A DNA stretch of 8,404 bases from positions 1-8,404 of the forward strand of contig JAEYSR010000191.1 of assembly GCA_023434535.1 (NCBI GenBank), given 5' to 3'. This stretch comes from Actinomycetes bacterium. GTDB lineage: Bacteria; Actinomycetota; Acidimicrobiia; Acidimicrobiales; Microtrichaceae. How positions within the stretch are numbered: the stretch's first letter is position 1; every line of letters begins with the position of its first letter. The notes under the pieces are model-generated. The model did no database searches, was not told where the DNA came from, and worked only from the letters and a program-made list of their open reading frames with translations. A program made the translations under genes and the position numbers. Shown piece after piece: positions 1 to 5,986 of this stretch.

Positions 1-183
1 GTCCCCGGCCGCATCGACATCACGATCGACGAGCACCTCGGGATCATCGAGGCGCTCCTCGGAGAGGCGCCCTCACGGGCCGAGGCGCTGTTCACCGCAC
101 ACATCGGTACCTCGATCGCAGTGGTCGAGGACCGGGTCAGCCGGGCGATCACCCGGATGGCGTTGGGAACGGAGGAGCAGTGA
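1..183 (+). CDS. GntR-family transcriptional regulator, C-terminal FCD domain (partial, 5' end outside window)
   Basis: Frame 1 is open from the first base to a TGA at 181-183, giving the last 60 residues of a protein. The segment is two amphipathic helices. The first starts IDEHLGIIEAL and the second includes AEALFTAHIGTSIAVVEDRV. This is the pattern that closes FCD ligand-binding domains of FadR-subfamily GntR regulators (EH..I..AL then ..A......H), with His12 and His34 of the fragment placed like the metal/ligand-binding histidines of that fold. The DNA-binding winged helix would lie upstream, outside the window. The stop overlaps the GTG start of the ATPase gene by 4 bp (GTGA), so the regulator is probably cotranscribed with the transporter and may respond to its substrate. 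The family call rests on a short fragment; another all-helical regulator domain is possible. Confidence 0.7.
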   Translation, partial: VPGRIDITIDEHLGIIEALLGEAPSRAEALFTAHIGTSIAVVEDRVSRAITRMALGTEEQ

Positions 184-1754
184 CGGAACCGAACGGACCA
201 CCCCAGGTGGACGTCCCGAGACTGGAGGTCCGGGGCCTCACGAAGCGCTTCGGCGACCTCGTGGCCAACGACTCGGTCGACCTCGAGATCGCAGTGGGCG
301 AGGTCCACGCGCTCCTCGGCGAGAACGGCGCCGGCAAGTCGACGCTGATGAAGATGATCTACGGCACCTACCAGCCGACGGCGGGCGAGATCGTCGTCGA
401 CGGCAAGGTGATCGACATCAGCTCCCCGGCGGTCGCCCGCGACGCCGGCATCGGCATGGTCTTCCAGGACCTCCGACTCATCCCGGCCTTCACGGTCACG
501 GAGAACATCGCTCTGGCGCTGCCGCTCCACGGTCCGGCCTTCTCCCGCAAGGAGCTCGCCGCACGGATCTCCGAGGCCTCGGAGCGCTACGGGCTGCAGG
601 TCGACCCCAAGGCGCTGGTCCGGCACCTCTCGATCGGTGAGCGCCAGCGGGTGGAGATCCTCAAGGTGCTGCTCGCCGGCGCCCGGCTCGTCATCCTCGA
701 CGAGCCCACCAGCGTCCTGGCCCCGCAGGAGGTCGAGGCGCTGTTCGGAGCCGTCGACTCCCTGCGGGCCGAGGGGCTGTCGATCGTGATCATCACCCAC
801 AAGCTCGCCGAGGCCCGCTCCATCGCGGATCGGGCGTCGGTGCTGCGGGGCGGCAAGCTGGTCCTGCACGGCGCCGACCACAACGCCCTCTCCGACGCAG
901 AGCTCATCGAGCACATGGTCGGTCTGGCGGTCGCTCCGCTGCCGAGCGAGCGGGCCGCCATCGCGGAGCACGCCGAGCGGGTCCTCGATGTGCAGGACGT
1001 CGTGGCCAAGGGCGACGACGGCGGCCTCGCCCTCTCCGGCGTGACCGTGGACGTGCGGGCGGGCGAACTTGTCGGGGTCGCCGGCATCGCCGGCAACGGC
1101 CAGCGGGAGCTCTACGAGGTGGCGCTCGGACTCCGCTCCTTGGAGTCGGGTGCCGTCGTCATGTCGGGCGAGGTCCTGTCCCGGCACTCGATCGCCGACG
1201 CGATGTCCTACGGAGCCGTCGGGGTCCCCGAGGACCCGATCACCGACGCCGTCGTCCCGGGCCTGAGCGTCGCCGAGCACGTGGCGCTCGACGACCTGGG
1301 TGCCTTCCGCTCCGGCGTGGGCATCGACTGGGACGCCGTCGACATCCGCCTCGACGAGCTCGCCGACAACACGGGCCTGGAGCTCGCGGCGGGCAACCGG
1401 ATGGTCGCCGACCTGTCCGGCGGCAACATCCAGCGGGTGATGCTCGCCCGGGCGCTCGGGGCACCCCGGTCGCTGGTCGTGGCGGCGTATCCGTGCCGAG
1501 GTCTCGACATCGCCAAGACCCGACGCACCCAGGAGCTGCTGCTGGAGCACCGGGCCGCGGGGGCCGGCGTCCTGCTCATCTCCGAGGACCTCGACGAGCT
1601 GCTCGAGCTCTCGGACCGGATCGTCGTGCTCAACGCCGGCAAGGTCGTCGGGGAGCTCGATCCGGCGGAGACGGACCGCTACGAGATCGGAGCGCTCATG
1701 ATCCAGAGCGACTCGGTTCCTGTCGGCGCCGGCGTCGGCGGCGGTGTGTCATGA
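180..1754 (+). CDS. ABC importer ATPase with two fused nucleotide-binding domains (BMP/simple-sugar-nucleoside class)
   Basis: A 524-residue cytoplasmic ATPase that powers the importer encoded by the next three genes. NBD1 has Walker A GENGAGKST at 47-55, Q-loop VFQD near 94-97, signature LSIGE at 150-154, Walker B LVILDEPTS at 170-178 and H-loop His207. NBD2 (about 265-510) has a Walker A-like GIAGNGQRE at 302-310 without the Lys, a good signature LSGGN at 412-416, and YPCRGLD at 437-443 where the family usually has QPTRGLD. This asymmetry is typical of the RbsA/MglA/BMP class. It implies one competent ATP site, formed by NBD1 Walker A with the NBD2 signature. Cys439 replacing Thr is less usual. 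The GTG start at 180 gives a 4-bp overlap with the regulator, and the stop overlaps the next ATG by 4 bp. Substrate cannot be told from this subunit. A short Gly/Val-rich tail (about 513-524) follows the last helix. Confidence 0.93.
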   Translation: MTEPNGPPQVDVPRLEVRGLTKRFGDLVANDSVDLEIAVGEVHALLGENGAGKSTLMKMIYGTYQPTAGEIVVDGKVIDISSPAVARDAGIGMVFQDLRLIPAFTVTENIALALPLHGPAFSRKELAARISEASERYGLQVDPKALVRHLSIGERQRVEILKVLLAGARLVILDEPTSVLAPQEVEALFGAVDSLRAEGLSIVIITHKLAEARSIADRASVLRGGKLVLHGADHNALSDAELIEHMVGLAVAPLPSERAAIAEHAERVLDVQDVVAKGDDGGLALSGVTVDVRAGELVGVAGIAGNGQRELYEVALGLRSLESGAVVMSGEVLSRHSIADAMSYGAVGVPEDPITDAVVPGLSVAEHVALDDLGAFRSGVGIDWDAVDIRLDELADNTGLELAAGNRMVADLSGGNIQRVMLARALGAPRSLVVAAYPCRGLDIAKTRRTQELLLEHRAAGAGVLLISEDLDELLELSDRIVVLNAGKVVGELDPAETDRYEIGALMIQSDSVPVGAGVGGGVS

Positions 1755-3019
1755 CCGCCGCACAGATCTCGAGCGGGTCGGCCGCCGGCGCCCGCAACCG
1801 CGAACGGGCCAACACCTTCCTGCGGTGGCTGGTCGCCATCGTCGGTGCCTTCGTGGTGTTCGGTGTCGTCATCTGGTCCAAGGGCGTCAGCCCGATCGCG
1901 GCCTACTCGGAGATGTTCCAGTCCCTGACCCGGAGCCGCTCGATCTACGAGGTCCTGATCAAGTCGACCCCGATCATCCTGGCGGCGCTCGCCGTGGCCG
2001 TCCCGGCCCGGGCCGGTCTCACGAACGTCGGGGGCGAGGGCCAGCTGGTGCTCGGAGGCATCGCCGCGGCGGGCGTGGTCAACCTGCTCGGCGGCGAGAC
2101 GCCGATGGCGGTGCTGCTACCCGTGATGCTCATCGGCGCCGCGATCGCCGGCGCCCTGTGGGCCGGCATCGCCGGCGTCCTGAGGGAGCAGCTGAGGATC
2201 AACGAAGCCGTGACCACGGTGCTCCTCAACTACCTGGCGATCGACCTGATGGGCTTCCTCATCTACGACGCCTGGCGCGACCCCAACGGCTCGGGTCAGC
2301 CCCAGAGCGTGGAGCTGCCCGTCAACGCCAGGCTGCCTCTCGTCGGCACGACCACCTTGCACATGGGCTTCATCATCGCCCTGGTCGCCGTGGCGATCGT
2401 CTGGGCCGTGCTGCGCTACACGACCTGGGGCTTCCGGCTCCGGGTCGTCGGCGGGAACCCCGAGGCCGCGCGACGGGCCGGCTACAAGGTCGGGGCGCTG
2501 ATGCTCGGCGCCATGCTGGTCGGCGGCGCCCTGGCCGGCATCGGCGGGTTCACCCAGCTGGCCGGTGCGGAGTTCAAGCTGCGGGGCGGCTTCCTGTTCC
2601 AGTACGGCTACATCGCCTTCCTGGCCAGCTGGCTGGCCCGCCACAACCCGGTCCGGGTGGTGATCTCCTCCATCGTGCTCGCCGCGCTGACGGTGGCCGG
2701 CGACAGCCTCCAGATCGACTCGGGTCTGCCAGCCGCGTCGGCCAACATCCTGATGGCCTGCGTGCTGCTCGCCGTCTTCGGCTGGACCGGCAAGGACAAG
2801 GGCTTCCTCTTCCTGAAGCCGCCGAAGGAACCCGACCTCGCCGTCCCCCCGATCCCGGCCGCCGCCTCCGATGCGTCCGATGCGTCCGACGCGGCCGCTC
2901 CGGTCGGGAGCGCGGTCGAGGAGACGGACCTCGTCGACGTCACCGACAGCGCCACACCTGACGGCGCCACATCCGACAGCGCCACCGACAAGCCCGTGTC
3001 CGAGGGGAGCCCGTCATGA
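1751..3019 (+). CDS. ABC importer permease 1 (BPD_transp_2 family) with repeat-rich acidic C-terminal tail
   Basis: A 422-residue inner-membrane permease. The ATG at 1751 overlaps the ATPase stop (ATGA). The frame is open further upstream to 1493, but that stretch is inside the ATPase gene and reads as Arg-rich shadow sequence. Hydrophobic segments lie near 24-43, 72-86, 98-113, 119-144, 154-171, 204-222, 248-269, 283-296, 302-317 and 330-346. Family landmarks are ARAGLTNVGGEGQL (87-99), INEAVTTVLLNYL (150-162) and the coupling loop TWGFRLRVVGGNPEAARRAG (225-244), which should dock on the ATPase. These match BMP-cluster permeases such as NupP/YufP-type proteins. After the last membrane segment there is a tail of about 75 residues rich in Ala, Ser, Asp and Thr, including ASDASDASD (372-380) and three DxATx repeats (399-413). 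I know of no family function for this tail. The stop overlaps the next start (ATGA). Confidence 0.92.
   Translation: MTAAQISSGSAAGARNRERANTFLRWLVAIVGAFVVFGVVIWSKGVSPIAAYSEMFQSLTRSRSIYEVLIKSTPIILAALAVAVPARAGLTNVGGEGQLVLGGIAAAGVVNLLGGETPMAVLLPVMLIGAAIAGALWAGIAGVLREQLRINEAVTTVLLNYLAIDLMGFLIYDAWRDPNGSGQPQSVELPVNARLPLVGTTTLHMGFIIALVAVAIVWAVLRYTTWGFRLRVVGGNPEAARRAGYKVGALMLGAMLVGGALAGIGGFTQLAGAEFKLRGGFLFQYGYIAFLASWLARHNPVRVVISSIVLAALTVAGDSLQIDSGLPAASANILMACVLLAVFGWTGKDKGFLFLKPPKEPDLAVPPIPAAASDASDASDAAAPVGSAVEETDLVDVTDSATPDGATSDSATDKPVSEGSPS
2864..2890 (+). repeat. Three 9-bp in-frame tandem units encoding Ala-Ser-Asp
   Basis: Three near-identical 9-bp units (gcctccgat, gcgtccgat, gcgtccgac) follow each other in frame and encode residues 372-380 of permease 1, in its tail after the last membrane segment. 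This is a microsatellite-like coding repeat. Copy-number change would keep the reading frame. Confidence 0.9.
2945..2989 (+). repeat. Three 15-bp in-frame imperfect tandem units (Asp-x-Ala-Thr-x)
   Basis: Units at 2945-2959, 2960-2974 and 2975-2989 encode DSATP, DGATS and DSATD (residues 399-413 of permease 1). They share a gac.gcgccac core. Together with the 9-bp repeat upstream they make up much of the acidic tail. Confidence 0.85.
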
Positions 3020-3933
3020 ACCTGCTCACGGAGATCTTCAGCGGCGGCGTCCGCGGCTCCACGTCCATTGCCTACGCGGCGCTCGGGGAGACCATCTCGG
3101 AGCGTGCCGGCGTCGTGAACCTCGGGACCGAAGGCTGCATGCTCGCTGGTGCGTGCGCCGGCTACGCCGTGGCGGCCCAGTCGGGCAGCCCCTGGCTCGG
3201 CGCCGTCGGCGGGGCCGTGGCCGGCGGCCTGCTGTCGCTCGTCGTGGCGTTCTTCGTCCTGTCCCGGGGGGCCAACCAGCTGGCCACCGGCCTGGTGGTC
3301 CTGTTCCTGGCGCTGGGCCTGACCTCGCTGTTCGGCGTGAGCTACGTCAGCCAGACGATCACGCCGTTCGAGATCATCGACATCCCGGTACTCGGGTCCA
3401 TCCCGTTCATCGGCGAGGTGTTCTTCCAGCAGGACCCGTTGACCTACCTCGTGTACCTGCTGGTGCCGGCCACCTGGTGGCTGCTCTTCCGCAGCCGGTG
3501 GGGACTCCTCCTCCGGGGCGTCGGCGAGCGCACCGAGGTGCTGTCCACCTACGGCCACCGTGTCGTCCCGGTGCAGTACGTGGCGGTCGTGCTGGGCGGC
3601 GTGTTCGCCGGGGTCGGCGGGGCCCAGCTCTCCACGGCCTACGCCAACGCCTGGTTCGAGAACATGATCCAGGGACGGGGCTTCATCGCCGTGGCCGTCG
3701 TGATCTTCGCCAACCGTCGTCCCGTGCCGGTGTGGGCGGGCTCGTTCCTGTTCGGCACGGCGCTGGCGTTGTCGCCGGCGCTGCAGTCGAGGGGCTACTC
3801 GGTCAACCAGTTCGCCCTCCACGCCATCCCGTACGCCACGACGATCCTGGCGCTCATGCTCCTGGCCAAGCGCCAGGCCGAGGACACCCCCGAGGGCCTT
3901 CGGAAGGTGTTCGACCTGTCCCCGGTCTCCTGA
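3016..3933 (+). CDS. ABC importer permease 2 (BPD_transp_2 family)
   Basis: A 305-residue membrane permease, the normal size for the second subunit of BMP-class importers. The ATG at 3016 overlaps the stop of permease 1 (ATGA). Early residues carry the family signature GETISERAGVVNLGTEG (24-40), which follows a first hydrophobic segment. Further hydrophobic segments lie near 41-55, 60-82, 90-108, 142-158, 186-203, 222-233, 238-252 and 270-284. The coupling loop RWGLLLRGVGERTEVLSTYG (161-180) is the counterpart of the loop in permease 1 and should contact the ATPase. With permease 1 it would form a heterodimeric channel. The protein ends with a short soluble tail and no extension, unlike permease 1. 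The stop codon sits inside a hairpin (3918-3940). Confidence 0.92.
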   Translation: MNLLTEIFSGGVRGSTSIAYAALGETISERAGVVNLGTEGCMLAGACAGYAVAAQSGSPWLGAVGGAVAGGLLSLVVAFFVLSRGANQLATGLVVLFLALGLTSLFGVSYVSQTITPFEIIDIPVLGSIPFIGEVFFQQDPLTYLVYLLVPATWWLLFRSRWGLLLRGVGERTEVLSTYGHRVVPVQYVAVVLGGVFAGVGGAQLSTAYANAWFENMIQGRGFIAVAVVIFANRRPVPVWAGSFLFGTALALSPALQSRGYSVNQFALHAIPYATTILALMLLAKRQAEDTPEGLRKVFDLSPVS

Positions 3934-3940
3934 CCGGGAC
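3918..3940 (+). promoter_or_regulatory. RNA hairpin across the permease 2 stop codon
   Basis: Bases 3921-3927 (cccggtc) pair perfectly with 3932-3938 (gaccggg) around a 4-base loop. With one bulged C the stem reaches 9 bp, from gtcc at 3918 to ggac ending at 3940. A competing 6-bp hairpin, tgaccg (3931-3936) with cggtca (3940-3945), shares bases, so the two are mutually exclusive. No T-run follows, so it is not a classical intrinsic terminator. A role in mRNA end stabilisation or partial termination before the binding-protein gene is inference. Confidence 0.5.
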
Positions 3941-3964
3941 GGTCACCAACCACCACATCCCATC

Positions 3965-3996
3965 CACATCCAACGACACCCACATCCAACGACACC
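3965..3996 (+). repeat. Perfect 16-bp tandem direct repeat in a G-poor spacer
   Basis: The 16-mer cacatccaacgacacc occurs at 3965-3980 and again immediately at 3981-3996 with no mismatch. It lies in the 106-bp spacer before the binding-protein gene. The surrounding 52 bases (3945-3996) contain only two G and four T; the rest is A and C. This is striking in a very GC-rich genome and would leave the RNA unstructured. It could be a Rho-loading-like region, a direct-repeat operator, or a slippage product. Confidence 0.85.
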
Positions 3997-4002
3997 GAGA
4001 CC

Positions 4003-4019
4003 GTCGGCGCTCCGCCGGC
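4003..4019 (+). promoter_or_regulatory. Short stable hairpin upstream of the binding-protein ribosome site
   Basis: Bases gtcggcg (4003-4009) pair with cgccggc (4013-4019), with one G-U pair, around a 3-base loop. It sits just after the G-poor repeat spacer and 8 bases before the Shine-Dalgarno sequence. No T-run follows. It could protect the 5' end of a processed binding-protein mRNA; this is inference. Confidence 0.45.
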
Positions 4020-4027
4020 GATCGACC

Positions 4028-4034
4028 GAAAGGA
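4028..4034 (+). promoter_or_regulatory. Strong ribosome binding site for the binding-protein gene
   Basis: gaaagga lies 5 bases before the ATG at 4040. Three of the four preceding operon starts seen here instead rely on stop/start overlap, so this gene has an independent strong initiation site. That fits the higher dose of binding protein that importers need. Confidence 0.75.
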
Positions 4035-4039
4035 CAGTC

Positions 4040-5254
4040 ATGTCGACAGGAACGACCCGGTCGCCCCGGCCCTCACGGAGGCGGAGCCCACGACGCTCGG
4101 TGGCGCTGATCGCCGTCGCCGCGTTGGGAGCGCTCGCGCTCCTCACCGCTGCGTGCAGCAGCAACGACGGAGGGACGAGCTCCGCCAGCGACGACTCGTC
4201 GAGCACGGCACCCGGCAAGGACTCCGAGGCCGTCGGCTTCATCATGGTCGGGCCCAAGGACGACTTCGGCTACAACCAGGCGGTCTACGAGTCCTCCCAG
4301 GCCGTGAAGGAGGCGTACCCGGACCTGGAGGTCCTGACCGCCGAGAACGTGCCGGAGACCGATGAGGCCGCTCGCGTCATGCAGGGCATGATCGACAAGG
4401 GCGCCAAGATCATCTTCGCCACCAGCTACGGCCACCTGGACGCCGCCAAGAGCGTCGCCGCCGACAACCCCGACGTGGTCGTCGTGCACCAGGGCGGCTT
4501 CGTCGAGGGCGACATGCCGGCCAACTTCGGCACCTACTTCGGCACCGTGTGGGAGCCCGTCTACCTGGCGGGGATCCTGGCCGGCGCAGCCACGACGTCC
4601 GACAAGCTCGGCTACGTCTACGCCTTCCCGATCCCGCAGACCGTCGCCAACATCAACGCCTTCCAGCTCGGCGCGGCGTCGGTCAACCCCGACGTCAAGA
4701 CCTACGTGGTCAACACCTCCAGCTGGTGCGACCCGGCGGCGCAGGCCCAGGCGGCCGAGAGCCTCCTCGGTCAGGACATCGACGTGCTGACCCAGCACCA
4801 GGACTGCACGGCGACGATCACCAAGGCCGCGGAGACGGCGGGCAAGTACGTGGTCGGCTACCACGCCGATGCGTCGGAGCTCGCCCCCAAGGGCTGGCTC
4901 GGCGGGTCCGAGTGGGACTGGGACGAGCTGTACACCGATATCGTGAAGGTGTCGCTGGCCGGCGACTTCACCGGCTCCAAGTACAACGCCAACTACCGGG
5001 TCGGCTACCAGGACGGCAACAACCCGTTCGTGAAGTCCGAGTTCGGGCCGTCGGTCACCGAGGAGACCAAGGCGCTGGTCGCCGACGCCGAGGCGAAGCT
5101 GGCCTCCGGGGAGCTCAACCCGTTCGCCGGTCCGCTCATGTCGAACTCCGGGACCGAGATGGTGCCGGCCGGCAAGCAGCCGACCTACGCCGAGGTCGAG
5201 GAGATGAACTCGGCCTTCGTCGAGGGCGTCGTCGGCGAGATGCCCAAGATGTGA
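4040..5254 (+). CDS. BMP-family substrate-binding lipoprotein of the ABC importer
   Basis: A 404-residue exported lipoprotein. Residues 1-20 are Arg-rich, 21-35 hydrophobic, and LTAAC ends at the lipid-attachment Cys39. A Ser/Gly/Asp linker follows to about residue 62, then a two-lobed periplasmic-binding fold of the BMP (Med/PnrA-like, COG1744) family. Visible landmarks are VGFIMVGPKDDFGYNQAVYE (65-84), the MIDKGAKIIFATSYGH stretch (117-132), the FGTVWEPVYLAGILAG helix (167-182), the SSWCDPAAQAQAAESLL stretch (227-243; the family usually has W.DP.KE), and GWLGGSEWDWDELY (285-298). Cys230 and Cys256 could form a disulfide. BMP proteins bind nucleosides, purines or, in the case of AtzT, guanine and hydroxyatrazine. 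The adjacent BiuH-like enzyme suggests a biuret, ureide or N-heterocycle ligand here, which the sequence alone cannot prove. It is preceded by its own strong ribosome site and followed by a very strong hairpin. Confidence 0.92.
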   Translation: MSTGTTRSPRPSRRRSPRRSVALIAVAALGALALLTAACSSNDGGTSSASDDSSSTAPGKDSEAVGFIMVGPKDDFGYNQAVYESSQAVKEAYPDLEVLTAENVPETDEAARVMQGMIDKGAKIIFATSYGHLDAAKSVAADNPDVVVVHQGGFVEGDMPANFGTYFGTVWEPVYLAGILAGAATTSDKLGYVYAFPIPQTVANINAFQLGAASVNPDVKTYVVNTSSWCDPAAQAQAAESLLGQDIDVLTQHQDCTATITKAAETAGKYVVGYHADASELAPKGWLGGSEWDWDELYTDIVKVSLAGDFTGSKYNANYRVGYQDGNNPFVKSEFGPSVTEETKALVADAEAKLASGELNPFAGPLMSNSGTEMVPAGKQPTYAEVEEMNSAFVEGVVGEMPKM

Positions 5255-5259
5255 CCGCC

Positions 5260-5296
5260 GGTCCCCGGCCCCGCCCGACGGGCGGGGCCGGGGGCC
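5260..5296 (+). promoter_or_regulatory. Very strong 17-bp hairpin between the binding-protein and hydrolase genes
   Basis: Fourteen consecutive Watson-Crick pairs join 5263-5276 with 5280-5293 around a 3-base loop (gac). A T-G wobble (5262/5294) and two G-C pairs (5261/5295, 5260/5296) extend the stem. It starts 5 bases after the binding-protein stop and ends 24 bases before the next start. No T-run follows (tcggccgcc). In binding-protein-dependent operons such elements often protect the 3' end of the binding-protein mRNA and reduce downstream expression. That role, or a non-canonical high-GC terminator, is inferred here. Confidence 0.75.
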
Positions 5297-5307
5297 TCGG
5301 CCGCCTC

Positions 5308-5314
5308 GGAGAGG
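5308..5314 (+). promoter_or_regulatory. Ribosome binding site that decides the start of the first isochorismatase-fold gene
   Basis: ggagagg at 5308-5314 is directly adjacent to an in-frame ATG at 5315 (no spacing) but 6 bases from the ATG at 5321. The second is therefore the likely start. Confidence 0.7.
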
Positions 5315-5320
5315 ATGCCC

Positions 5321-5986
5321 ATGACCGCCATCACCATCCCGTCCACCCAGCCCTACGCGTGGCCGTGGGACGGCGCGTTCCGACCCGAGAGGCTCGCCCT
5401 CGTCGTCACCGGCGTCCAGCGGGTGCATGCCGAGGCGTCCCACGACGTCCCGACCGCGCTCGACAGGATCGAGACGCTGTCGACCGCCGTCCGTCGGGCC
5501 GGCGGCATCGTCTGCCACGTGCGCCACACCTCGCCGGGCACCCGGTCGCGCCCGCTGCTCCCCGAGGTCGGGGAGTCGGAGTGGGCGCCGGTGCTGCGGC
5601 CCGCGCCCGAGGACCTGCTGGTGTCCGCCGCCGGCCACGACGGGTTCTTCGGCGGCTCGCTCGACCAGGAGCTGCGCTCCCGCGGTCGTGACCTACTGGT
5701 CGTCGTCGGCCTCGCCGCCGAGGTGACCGTCTCCGGCACCGTCCGCAGCGCCAACGACCGTGGCTACGAGTGCCTGACCCCGATCGACGTGTCGGCCTCG
5801 CTCGACGCCTGGACCGCCGAGCACGAGCTGCACTCGGTGACCATGTCCGGGGGCATCTTCGGGGCGATCGGCCCCGTGGCCCCGCTGCTCGAGCAGCTCC
5901 AGCACCACCGGAGCCACCCAGTCCCGCACGACACCACACCGAACGAACCGACCAGAACCGCCCTCGCCCTGGAGGAGTCCGCATGA
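5321..5986 (+). CDS. Isochorismatase-fold pseudoenzyme, catalytically dead paralogue of the adjacent biuret hydrolase
   Basis: A 221-residue protein related to the next gene product. Shared segments include QPYAWPWDG (10-18; neighbour QPYAWPYDG), ANDRGYECL (144-152, identical) and SVTMSGGIFGAIGP (172-185; neighbour MVTMQGGVFGAIAP). All the catalytic positions are changed. The family Asp (neighbour D31) is Gly31 in VVTGVQ. The Lys (K137) is Ala103 in SAAGHDGFF. The nucleophile Cys (C170) is Thr136 in LAAEVTVSG. The loop Gln (Q210) is Ser176. About 34 residues are also missing between the first strand and the Lys position, including the substrate-covering loops. The frame is intact and codon use is like its neighbours, so this looks like a kept protein, not decay. 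Residues from about 196 on form a His/Pro/Thr/Asn-rich tail absent from the paralogue. The stop overlaps the next ATG (ATGA), which would give near 1:1 translation. A structural or regulatory partner of the active enzyme is the best guess. It could also bind a ligand by itself. Confidence 0.85.
   Translation: MTAITIPSTQPYAWPWDGAFRPERLALVVTGVQRVHAEASHDVPTALDRIETLSTAVRRAGGIVCHVRHTSPGTRSRPLLPEVGESEWAPVLRPAPEDLLVSAAGHDGFFGGSLDQELRSRGRDLLVVVGLAAEVTVSGTVRSANDRGYECLTPIDVSASLDAWTAEHELHSVTMSGGIFGAIGPVAPLLEQLQHHRSHPVPHDTTPNEPTRTALALEESA
5971..5976 (+). promoter_or_regulatory. Ribosome binding site for the biuret-hydrolase-like gene
   Basis: ggagga lies within the 3' end of the pseudoenzyme gene, 6 bases before the ATG at 5983. 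With the 4-bp overlap it fixes this start. The longer open frame beginning at 5770 reads Arg-rich and lacks family similarity before residue 1 of the call. Confidence 0.8.

Noticed and set aside
1493..1750. Upstream extension of the permease 1 frame
   Set aside because: It lies wholly within the ATPase gene, is Arg-rich and non-hydrophobic, and the ATG at 1751 gives the 4-bp overlap seen at other junctions.
2608..3822. Minus-strand open frame of 404 codons opposite the permeases
   Set aside because: It covers clear membrane-protein genes on the other strand and reads as low-complexity His/Gln/Arg/Asp-rich sequence.
3945..3996. CRISPR-like array
   Set aside because: There are only two adjacent 16-bp copies with no spacer between them.
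4052..4147. Twin-arginine export signal in the binding protein
   Set aside because: There are RR pairs (residues 13-19) but no consensus hydrophobic residues right after them; the LTAAC lipobox fits an ordinary Sec lipoprotein signal.
5315..5320. Earlier ATG for the pseudoenzyme gene
   Set aside because: The Shine-Dalgarno ends directly at this ATG, leaving no spacing; the ATG at 5321 has the usual 6-base distance.
5260..5320. Classical Rho-independent terminator after the binding-protein gene
   Set aside because: The stem is excellent but no T-run follows and the next gene starts within 25 bases, so I list it as a regulatory hairpin only.
4073..5638. Long minus-strand open frame of 521 codons opposite the binding protein and first hydrolase gene
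   Set aside because: Same compositional shadow; it crosses the strong hairpin and two real genes and shows no domain signature.
5321..5986. Triuret hydrolase (TrtA) as the function of the first hydrolase gene, since biuH and trtA can be neighbours
   Set aside because: The nucleophile Cys and the catalytic Asp and Lys are all replaced, so hydrolysis by the family mechanism is not possible.
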